Both the position numbers and the translations under genes were made by a program. A DNA stretch of 64,000 bases, from positions 42,153,314 through 42,217,313 of the forward strand of contig NC_088867.1 in assembly GCF_032884065.1 (NCBI RefSeq). Direction: 5' to 3'. Positions 11,705-23,700 of this stretch are shown one piece after another; the stretch's first letter is position 1; every line of letters starts with the position of its first letter. Origin of the DNA: Artemia franciscana. Lineage: Eukaryota > Arthropoda > Branchiopoda > Anostraca > Artemiidae. Under the pieces are notes generated by a model. The model did not search any database and was not told where the DNA came from. It worked only from the letters and a program-made list of their open reading frames with translations.

Positions 11705-14700
11705 CCGTTGCTGAACATAGCTATTAATGTAAACAATTTAAATATTCTGTGAAGCCTAGCTCGAAGAACTAGGCCATAGGGGATATTTAGGGAATCACAG
11801 GAATGATCGTCATAATTGCAATATTAGCAATTTGTTTCTTAAACACAGCATAAGGAGTGAATAATATCAATTGAAAGGGATGTGATGATAAATAAGCGAA
11901 GAAAGAGAAAAAATGGAGAAACAAAAGTAAAGTGATAGAAAATAAAATAAAAAACAAATAACGTATGTCATTTATTTTAGTACATGTTTAACTTTGCAAA
12001 GAGATGTCTTTCAGTATTCTATTGGGAATGTTTTTTTGTTAAAATATACTGATTTTCTATTTTGCTTGTGTTTTACGCTAAAATTCTTTACGCTAAGGTT
12101 GTTTAATGTTTTATAATGTAGAATTGAGAGAAAGAGTCGAACTTTAGCGTAAAGAGCGGGGCGTTGAAGAGTATCATATTTCCTGAATTTTATTTAATAT
12201 ATTTAGGATTGGTTTCAACACTGGATATAACTATTCATTCAGTATCATATTTCCTGAATTTTATTTAATACATTTAGGATTGGTTTCAACACTGGATATA
12301 ACTATTCATTCAGTATAATATTTCCTGAATTTTATTTCATACATTTAGGATTGATTTCAACACTGGACATAACTAATAACTATGAATTTGACGAGAAGTG
12401 TTAGGGTTTTTAATAGGTTTATTTGTTATTTACCATTCATAATATTAATTTTAAGAAAAATATCCATTTAGTTTTATAAGGATTGACTTATCGCATGTCA
12501 GAAAAAGAGTTGTATAAAAAATGTAGTTCGATTCCTCATTTCTATAATTAAATAATTATAATTATTAAAAAATAAAAAACATTTTCACTTTTCACCCTGT
12601 AATTTTAATAATTGGCCAATCAGAGTGGATATTAAGGGCATATTTTGTTTTAATGACGTAAGCTATGAAAATCATCCTATAATTAAAACAATATAATTAA
12701 TCAGGCTATAATTAAAAAAGGTACAATGGCCAGGCCATGTTTAATGAAAGAAAGGTTGTTTGATTGCCAAAGAATATAAATTTTGGCTGTTCATTTGGGA
12801 TCAAAGAAAAGTGAAGCTTTAAATAGATAAGGGTGAAGGAAAAGCATGCTCAGCCGTATTGGTCTATAGTGGCTTAATACTACAGCGAGTTATTAATAGC
12901 GTTAGTTTAGAAATCTTATTAGAAGGTCATACCTGGTACACTTACATTTTTCATGGGTCTTATTGGTTTTTCTAAGATTCTAGACTGTTTCCCAATAAGA
13001 AATGGTTGTAGAGGGGTAAACGAGGAGTATATGCAGCCGTGTTGGCCTTTAGTGGCTTATCACTGCAGCGAGTTGTTAGTAGCGGTAGTTTAGATATCTT
13101 ATTAGAAGGTCAAATCTGTCACACTCATAATTCCCCTTGTTTCTTATGTGTTTTTTTTTCTTCAAAGATTCTAGACTTTTTCTCAATAAGACATGGTTGT
13201 CTGATAAGAAGTAAAATCTTCAGATTTTCCTGTATATTTCCGGTTAAAAGTATCTTTTTCAGTTTAAATCGTTTTTCTGAGGAAGTGCTATTTAAGTTCT
13301 ATAAGGGCTTGAAATTTTAACTTGACGGTTTGTAAATTGTCTGTTACTTTTAAGGTTTTGTTTTTTTAAATCACTTTTTGGTTTTTTGTTTAACAGAACG
13401 AAGATCCAAACCAGCATACCATTGATACTTTAGAACAGTGCATATCAATGCTTTTAGAGCGATTGACTACTTCAGAACAAACAGTTCTTACGCCAATAAG
13501 CCGAGGGAGCGAGGAACCCATTGCAGCCAGGAAATCAATTCATAATTCTCAAGGTGAGCCAACTATTTAAACTCTTACATTTATACAAGGTTGCCAATTC
13601 GGAGGGTAAATTGTCAGACCAATATAGATTCCAGATTTGACTAAGTTCTGCTAATTGAACTGCCTGCCTAGTTTCGCAACGCTGCCTTGCAAGTTTGGCA
13701 AGCTAGTATCGAAAAGCTAGTGAGAATTTTTCAGTGCGCAGTAAAAATCATTAACATATGTTGAAAACAAGGTAGTCTGTATAAAAAATTGCAATCTTAT
13801 ATTCGTAGATTTAGATTTATTTGTTGGCAATAAACCTAAATTAACAATTTTTAAATGACAATTTTTTTTTAGGGAACCCGGGAGGGACAGCTGCCCTCAT
13901 ATTCTGGAAAAATTTTAATTGTCATTCTGTTTTCATTTGAAAGAAATGTTTTAAATTATGGAAATATTGCGGGGAGGGGATTTGGTAGTTTTGTTTTTTC
14001 TTTTTTTCATTTTTTCAATTCAAATTCCCAAAATGTTCAATGAAAGTAGTAAAAACGGTATTTTTTGAATTCTAGGGGAGGGGGCAAGTATCTACGGCGA
14101 GGGTAGGCGAATCTATAAAAATTATTCTATTAAAAAATAACTTTGATGGATTTTGTTCTCATTTCAAATGTGCTGAAGAAAGGGCCTTTCTTTTTAATGT
14201 TTTTAGTTTTTAATGCAGTTTTCAGTTGTTTTTTTTTTTTTTTTAATGCGGGAATTAAAAAGAAATTCAAGGTTTTTGTCCATTCAAAGACTGACGAGTT
14301 ACTATTCCACCATTCAGAAAAAATAGGATTAAATTAGAGCTATTGACGATTGACCCAAGGAGGATTAATATATTTTGATGATGAATATCGGTGATGAGAT
14401 TGTGTTTTTAGTGTTCTGCGTCATTTCTCTCTATTTATTTAATGTAGGAATTCTAAGCATTTATATCAATGCTAAATGATGAGAGAACTTGCTATTATAT
14501 ATTCAATTGTTATAGCAAAAAAGGAAAAAAAAAATAAATAAAATAAAAACTTGTGTGTCTATATTTTGCCATACTGCAAAGTTTTGACTAAAAAAATTTA
14601 CTATTTATCTCAATGTAAAAAAAATTTTTCTTGTAGTTTCCTCTATGTAGTTATGTAATATACAGTGCGAATTTTTTTTTAGCTTTTTTTCGAGTTTAAA

Positions 14701-17700
14701 GCTCATCCTTCCTGTGTCGATTCAATTTAGTGGTGTCAATTCTTGAAAAATCAGGAGGGAGAGATTGACTTATTAAAAAATTTTTTAATAAAAATACCAA
14801 TAAAAGTGATTTTTACTAAAAGTTCCCCTCAAATGTATCTTTAAAAACCTGAGAGGAGGCTGAGGCTAAAAAAAATCTAGAAGGACATAGACACACCTCC
14901 CCACTTGATGGTGCTGCTAGAGGCATCCTTGGCTCCCTGTCTATCTGTTGATCACCTTGTTTGTATTAAAATATTTTGTTATGAATTGATATAAAAATTC
15001 CTAAAATGCAATAAACCTCTCAGCAATAATGCTCCACATTTTTCGGTTATGATGACTGTCACTGCGCAAAAATGAAGAAGAATATGAAGTCTGGAGCTTT
15101 CTCTTTCTAGTGCTCGAATCTCTGTTCTTCCCAAAAGTCTTCGCCGTTATTTGGTACACTTTAACTTAAAGAATTGGTGCGCAAAGAGTAATTCAGGATA
15201 AAACTCAATTGTATATTTACATTTTTTTATTCTCCATTCTGCTTAACTTTCAGCTATTTTTGCTGCTTATTTTTTTAGTGTCATTGAGTTATGTCTGTTT
15301 GAAGTCTTTGTTCTTCAACACCACAATTTCTTATAGGATTTTTCTTGTCTTTGGCTACCGGTAAGGACTTTGAAGAGGTTGTAAAAATGCCATGTTTTAT
15401 CTTTCTGCGTCTATGTTTGATGAAAAGTATCATAGCAACATACGTTATAATACTAGGTGTAACAATAATAGCAATTGCAATACAATTGATAAGTTTCACT
15501 TCCCAATAGGGGCTTTACTTCTGAAGGCCTTTTTAAACGAAAATGGAAGAAATAGACTAAGCTCTTAAAATATATAAAAAATCAAACAGTTTGGGTAACG
15601 AACTATAAGTAAAGAGCTATTGAGCCGAATGGTAACCGAAACTCTAAAAACGAGATTGTGAAAACAATAGATACAGAGAAAGAATTGGCCTTTTTGCTGA
15701 TTCGAAATATATAAAATTCATAAGTTTAATGGTACCCATTAAAAGGTACGAGCCTATGAAAATGTGCCTGATTTTTCAAAAAAGGGGGAAATACCCCCAA
15801 AAGTCAAGAGATCTGAATGAAAATCACACGATCAGATTCAGTGTATCGGAAAACCCTACATCAGACATTTCAACCTCCGATCTGGAAAAATGTGGACGTT
15901 TTTATTTTTTGCCAGAAAAAAGTTCACAGATGAGGGTTAATTTATCTTTGTGTTTGATTTTTTCGCAGGAGTAATTATATCGAAACATTGGTCCTAGAAG
16001 ATCAATAAAGGGCTTATTCCAGCGGAAACCAAAAGTTCTAGTGCAATTTTTAAGCGACCAAAAAGATTGGAGGGCAACCAGCTCCCCCTCCTACGCTTCT
16101 TTCCTCCCAAAGACTTTCGATCAAAATTTTAATATTGCTATTTGATTCAACATAGTTGAAAGGTCCAATAACTATGCTTTTACCCCCATAGTACCGTGGG
16201 AAAGGCCTGTGAATTACGCGAATTATCTATTGTTCATGTACATTATTTGTTATTTGGACTTATACTGAAATTTGTTGGAGGGGAATTTTCTGCAGGGTGG
16301 GAGGGATTTTCCACGGGGAGAAATTTCTACGGAGCATAAAGTTTCCAGGGAAACATTGAAGGAATTACCTGGTATAATTTGAAAAATTGTCTGAAATTAA
16401 ATAAAAAAGCAAAACAATTTATTTTCAGTTGAAAGGGAGTAGCACCAAAAAAACTTAAAACGAACAGAAATTTTTCCATATATGAGGGATCCTCAACCTT
16501 CTCTCTTTGCACTGAATCTAAGAGATCTTTAAAAATACTTGTCATTAAAATTCCATGGCCTTCGTGTTTGAGCAGTCTTTCTTAAAGAATTGTGACAAAA
16601 AGTCAAACCTCAGCGTAAAGAGAGAACGTTTTGGAAGGGGTAAAAAAGGTGAAGGATACGCCATTAGATTTTACAGTCCCTACCGGCGGTGCTGATCTCC
16701 GTTTCTTGGCCCTTCAGCCAGGAAGTGCCTTGGAGGCTTGGGGGCCAACCATCCTGTGCTTTCGCCACCCTTCCTGTTTACCTTCCCTAGATTTCTCCAG
16801 GTACCCATTTGGAGCTGGGTCGACTCTGGCTAAGCTTACAGAGTCATGCCACCGACCCCCATCCCAAACTAAATAATTGGGTACAGTGGGATTCGAACCT
16901 GCGCCCTCTCAGACAAAGGATCCTGAATCCAGCGCACCAATCCACTCGGATTGGTCATCCTCCCTCATACATGGGATAGGTTCTTTTCGTTTGAAGTTTT
17001 AAGGGTGCTCGTGACTTTCCGTTGAAAAAACTTGTTTTTTATTTCATTTTTGACCATTTTTAAAACATTAAATTAAGACATATAAGGCCGCTATTCGACA
17101 AAGAAGAATTGTAAAAAAGCCACAGTTGACAAAAAGAAGCCATAGCTCTAATCCAGCATGGTGAAAGAAAACACTACACAAGGCGTAAAAAAGGCTTTAG
17201 TAAGGTAAAAGGAGGAAAGATGCGGCACTAGACCCTTAAGGTTAGAACCAGCGGTGTTGATATCCATCTTAAGGCCCTTCTGCCAGGAAGTGCAATGGAG
17301 GGACAGGGCCAACCATCCTCTGCTTTTGTACACCCTTCCTGTTTACCTTCTCCAGAAGCCTAGAAAAATATAGAAAATAATTATGGAAATTGATTTTATA
17401 ATAATATGTTTATTTTATGGATTTGGATCCTTGTATGCTCTACTCTGACTGATTATAAATCTGACGTTTAAAATTTGACATCACTTCTAGGTCCTCAAGA
17501 AACGACAAAAGCTTTATATTTCACCGATCGTTCTCTTACTCCTTTTCTAATCATTTTACAAGGTCGACTAGGTGAGGTTGTGCTCCGAGACTTTAAGATG
17601 GCCATTGACCGACCAAATCGATACCGTTTCTTGTTTAAAACGCCTGATCCTGATTATGGCTTTGTTAAGCAGGAGGTGAGTTCATATTGTATTCAAAATA

Positions 17701-20700
17701 GGATAATGGAATGAACACTGGCTAACAACATCATAGATATTATTTTTAATTTATTTTATTTTTCTTATGTTATTTATTACTTAACTTATTTAAATTTTTT
17801 TAAGATACACCACACCATTAACAAGGACAATTTTGAAAAAAAAAGAATTTTACCCACCAAAAATAGTTTCGGGAAGCTATCCATGACAACTTTGTTCATA
17901 TAATTTCTTTCTGTTTTTTTTTTTTTTTTTTTTTTCATTTGAGAGTGATAGTGGGAAACGATGAAGATATTTTGGATTGTTTTGTCATAAACCTTGTATT
18001 ATATTATGTTGATCAAGTATTCGTAGAACGTGTTAAGCGAGCTTTCAAAAAAAAAAAAAAATCAAGCGAACTTTCAAAAAAATGTGTAAAATATTTAGAC
18101 GAGCTTTCAAAAAAGTTTCAGATCAAAAAGATGACAAAAAGATGACAAAAGATAGATTGTCTTATTAATAGGAAAGAATGTGACAAAGTAATTAATTCCA
18201 CAAAGTTTTATATCCTTTTGAATGCAAATTGTCCTATTACTCCAGTCTCTTGGAGACTGGACCATTAATCCAAAGTGTTTTCCAAAGTAAGTTATTCAAT
18301 GCATGCTTTTTATTTAAATTTGCTTGCTTTAATTTTTCCGCATTCACTGACTCAAGTACAAGCTCTTCGCTTTTTCATTGATGCTGTAACTAAATCTGTT
18401 AAAAACTGAAATCAAGCACTGATAATATAATCACATTTTATTTGAAGATAAAATACCCTTCTTTTTTCCATTTATAGTTGTTTTCCAAATCTTTTTTTGT
18501 TGTTCTCCAGTTCCCAGCAGCTTTTTGATGGTGTGATATTCATTAAAATTCTTTGACTTTTTGGGGGGTGTGTCCCCCTTTTTAGGAAAGTAGGCAAATT
18601 TTCTGATAGGCTCATAGCCTTTGATGCGTAACTTCAAGCTTAATAGGTCTAATGTATTTGGAATTAGCATAAAAAGCCAACTCTTTTGTTATATCTATTC
18701 GTATAAAAATTCCATTTATAGAGTTTGGTTGCTATTAAGCCGTGTTGCTCCTTACTTACGGTTCGTTACGACGGGCTGTTCGAAACGTCACTTCTGTTAG
18801 GTGAATGAGGGCTCAAGTGGACTGTTGTATGCAGCCCAAGGAAGAGGAGGCTGTGCTATAATGAAAGGGGAAGAGGCTATAAGAAAGGATTGAAAGAAAA
18901 GGATATAATAAAGAATTGGGACCTTATGGTAGAGGGTGAAGAATGCAGCTGTGAATAGGTTGGGGTGGAGAAAGAGCGTCTGTAGCTGTGTTTGACGCAA
19001 GTGGTAGGGTGCTACATTGTTAGTACTTGTATTAGCAGTAAAAGTATACTTCCTGACAAAAAAAAAACTTTTGAAAGCTGATTTGCCTCTCAAGACTACT
19101 ACTTTGTTTTTATTCTTCCAAAACCTCCATTCATCTGTCCATAATTTAGTTTTTTTATGACAAAGACATGTAATAGTACAAGGAAAAATGACAAATGTAT
19201 TGGATCAAACATGCTTAAGCCAAAAGACTTAACAAAGTCAAACAGTTCGTGGTAACGAACTGCAGTAAGGAGCGACCCGGCTCAATAGTAACCAAAACTC
19301 TAAAAAATTGAATTTTGATATCAATAGCTACATCAAAAGAATCGCATTTTAATGCTGATTTTAAATATATAAGTTTCATCAAGTTTAGTCTTAACCATCA
19401 AAAGTTACGAGCCTGAGAAAATTTGCCTTATTTAGGAAAATAGGGGGAAACACCCCCTAAAAGTCGTAAGATCTTAACGAAAATGACACCATCAGATTCA
19501 GCGTCTCAGAGGACCCTACTGTAGAAATTTCAAGCTCATATCTACAAAAATGTGGAATTTTGTATTTTTAAGACAAATCACGGGTGCGTGTTTATTTGTT
19601 GTTTTTTTTTCCCAGGGGTCATCGTATCGACCAAGTGGTCCTAGAATGTCGCAAGAGGGCTCATTCTAACGGAAATGAAAAGTTCTAGTGCCCTTTTTAA
19701 CTGACCAAAAAAATTGGAGGGCATCTAGGCCCCCTCCCACGCTCATTTTTTCCCCAAAGTCAACAAATCAAAATTTTGAGATAGCCATTTTGTTCAGCAT
19801 AGTCGAAAACCATAATAACTATGTCTTTGGGGATGACTTACTCCCCCACAATCCCTGGGGGAGGGGCTGCAAGTTACAAACTTTGACCAGTGTTTACATA
19901 TAGTAATGGTTATTGGGAAGTGTACAGACGTTTTCAGGGGGATTTTATTTTGTTTGGAGGTGGGGCTGAGGAGAGGGGGCTATGTTGGAGGATCTTTCCT
20001 TGGAGGAATCTGTCATGGGGGAAGAAAAATTCAATGAAAAGGGCGCAGGATTCATTACTATAAGAAAACAATGAAAAATAAACATGAAAAGTTTTTTCAA
20101 ATGAGAGGAAGAAGTAGCATTGAAACTTAAAACGAACAGAGATTATTACACATATGAGGGGTTCTAAAAATACTTTAGCATAAAGAGCGAGGTATTTAGG
20201 AGGAGATAAATACCTTGCTCTTTATGCTAAAGTATTTTTCGTAATTTCAACTATTTATTCTACGGCCTTTCTGATTCAGGGGTCATTCTTAAAGAATTGG
20301 GACAAAACTTACGATTTAGTGTAAAGAGCGAGGTATTAACGAGGGTACAAACCCCCTCGTATACATAATAAAAATATAAGGTTATGAAAGTTTGTTACGT
20401 AAGTTAATTCTTAAGTTACGCATATTTTTTACTAATAGAACGTTCGTTAAAATTAAAAGTTCTAGTTGCCTTTTTAAGTTACCAAAAAATTACAGGGCAA
20501 CTAGGCCTCCTTCCTCACCCCTTATTTCTCAAAATCGTCTGATCAAAACTAAGAGAAAGCCATTTAGCCAAAAAAGGAATTAATATGCATATTTCATTTT
20601 AATAATTTATGTGCGGAGAGCCAAAACCAAACATGCATTAATTAAAAAACGTTCAGAAATTGAATAAAAAAAACTAATTTTTTTAGCTGAAAGTAAGGAG

Positions 20701-23700
20701 CGACATTAAAACTTAAAACGAACAGAAATTACTCCGTATATGAAATGGGTTGTCCCCTCCGCAATCCCTCGCTCTTTACCTAAAGTTTGACTTTTTTCCA
20801 CAATTCTACTTTTTAAAACAATTAAAAGCTTTAGCGTAAAGAGCGAGGGATTGCGGAGGGGACAACCCATTTCATATACGGGGTAATTTCTGTTCGTTTT
20901 AAGTTTTAATGTCGCTCCTTACTTTCAGCTAAAAAAATTAGTTTTTTTTATTTAATAGGGAAAAAGACCAAAATACACTTATTACAACACAACAGTTTTT
21001 TTTCAGATTAGAACACTATAGAGAAATTAAATAAAAAAATAAGTTTTTTTTGACTGAAAGTAAGGAGCGACATTAAAACTTAAAACGAGCAGAATTACCC
21101 CGTATATGAAAGGGGCTGTTCCCTCCTCAACGCCCCGCTTTTTACGCTAAAGTTTGACTCTTTCTCTCTAGTCTACTTTTTAAAACAGTAAAAAATTTAG
21201 CGTAAAGAGCAAGGTGTTAAAGAGGGAACAGCCCCTTTCATATACGGGGTAATTTCTGCTCGTTTTAAATTTTAATGTTGCTCCTTACTTTTAGTTAAAA
21301 AACTTGTCTTTTTTTATTTAATCTCTGAACGTTTTTTATTTAATACATGTTTTGATTTCAGCTCTCCACAGATGAATGATTACAGCGAAATTTCGCATAT
21401 TGATTTATTTGGCTAAATGGCTTTCCCATAGTTTTGATCGAATGATTTTGAGAAAAAAGGAGGGGGAAGAGGCCCAGTTGCCCTCCAATTTTTTTGGGTA
21501 CTTAAAAAGGCAACTAGAATTTTTAATTTTTTACGAACGTTTTCATTAGTAAAAGATATACGTAACTTACGAATTAGCTTACGTAACAAACTTCTATATT
21601 TGTATGTTTTTATTACGTATATGAGAGGGTTCGCCCACTCGTCAATACCTCGCTCTTTACACTAAAGCTTTAATTTTTCCCCTGAATCACAAAGGCCGTA
21701 GAATAAATAGTTGAAATTACTAAAAATACTTTAGCGTAAAGAGTGAGGTATTAGGACAGGGTGAGTCCCTTATAGGCGTAATAATTTCTGTTCGTTTTAA
21801 GTTTTAATGCTACTCCTTACTTTCAGTTGAAAAACTTTTTCATATGTATTTTTTATTGTTTTTTTTTAAATAATGCTAGAAAATGCTGCGCCCCCTTCAT
21901 GGAAATCTTCTTCCCCCATGACAAGTTCCTCCATGGAAAGTTTCCCCCACATAACCCCCTCATCGTAACCAAAAAATCCCCCTGAAAATGTCTGTACACT
22001 TCCCAATAACCATTACTATATGCAAACATTGGTCAAAGTTTGTAACTTGCAACCCCTCCCGCGGGGACTCTTGGAGAGTAAGTCGTCCCCAAAGACATAG
22101 TTATAAGTTTTTTCGACTATGCTGAATAGCATGGCTATCTCAGAATTTTGATCTGACGACTTTGGGACAAATGAGCGTGGGAGGGGGCCTAGGTGCCCTC
22201 CAATTTTTTGGTCACTTAAAAAGGGCACTAGAACTTTTCATTTCCGTTCGAATGAGCTCTCTCGCAAAATTCTAAGACCAGTGGGTCGATACGATCACCC
22301 CTGAAAAAAAAAAAACGCATCCACTAGAACTGTCGCACTAGAAAAAACGCATCCGTGATTTGTCTTCTGGCAAAACATAAAAATTCCACATTTTTGTGGA
22401 TAGGAGCTTGGAACTTGTACAATAGGGTTCTCTGATACGCTGAATCTGATGGTGTGATTTTCGTTAAGATTCTATGACTTAGAGGGTGTTACTCCCTATT
22501 TTCTAAAATAGGGCAAATTTTCTCAGGCTCGTAACTTTTGATGGGTAGGGCTAAACTTGATGAAACTTATATATTTAAAATCAGCATTAAAATGTGATTA
22601 TTTTGATGCAACTTTTGGTATCAAAATTTCGTTTTTTAGAGTTTTGGTTACTATTGAGCCGGGTCGCTCCTTCTACAGTTTGTTACCACGAACTGTTTGA
22701 TTTACTCAAAAATATTTGTCTTCTACAGTCTCAACGCGTATAGAAGCTCCTCCCATTTTCTCTTATTAAACGGTCCAGTGTATATTTCTCCGTGACTCAA
22801 GCATCATTTAATAATAGTGTAAATTTGTATTATTCATGAATGCGAAAGCAAAAACAAAAGGGATGAATCAATAATCTGTAGTTTTATATAGTAATATTCG
22901 GCCATGAAGCGTCAAAACTTTTTTCTTCTTGGTAAGGAAAAATATTCCCCTGAATTTTTCCGCTTTTATACTCTTTTTTTGGATCATAAAAATTGCTTTC
23001 ATAATTTGATATAGGACCTTTGTTTTTCTTTTAATAGCTGGTGGAATAGTTCTATCCAAGAAAATACCAAACGTCTGTTAAGAACTTGCCGTGAAATTCT
23101 TAGTGAGTTTTCAGAAAATTGAAGGACATGAAAAGAATTTTATTTGTAATATAAAAAGAATGTAAAGTAATGCTTGTTGTTATTAATGTTGTAAATATTC
23201 TGCTACGAACTTGTAAAACACCTAAAACTTCTCATGAGAAAGCGATTTTTATGACTCATTAAGTTGACCCTCACGATTCTTTCCTTATCATTCCAGTTTT
23301 GGGTTACGTGCAAGTTTGGTATAAAATTTGGAATGTTTCAGAATTGTGTTCAGTTTATTTAAAATTATCTAATTATTCTATTTACCAGGTTTATTGTCAG
23401 ATGCTAATGATTTTTTTTATCGAGGGCATGTTTGGAGCCATCGGGAGGGTGGATGACCTCTCACTAAATCCACCAATGGCCTTGCTTGCATAATTTGCTG
23501 TAGCTTAATTTTAAGCTTTAATACGACGTAGCAAAAGACTTTCGCAGATGCCAAAACAAATGATTTTAGTCATGCGCATTTATAGGATTTTCTTTTTTGG
23601 AGAAAGGGAGGGGGTTAAGTTTTATTTTCTTTCTTTTGATTCGTTATATAGGTATTCATTTTAGCTGTCATAGCATAACTAGCTTTGCTTTCTAAGAAAA

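Noticed and set aside
16885-16958. Functional tRNA gene
   Set aside because: Box A and box B are present, but the cloverleaf is poor and the sequence continues into a repeated SINE body.
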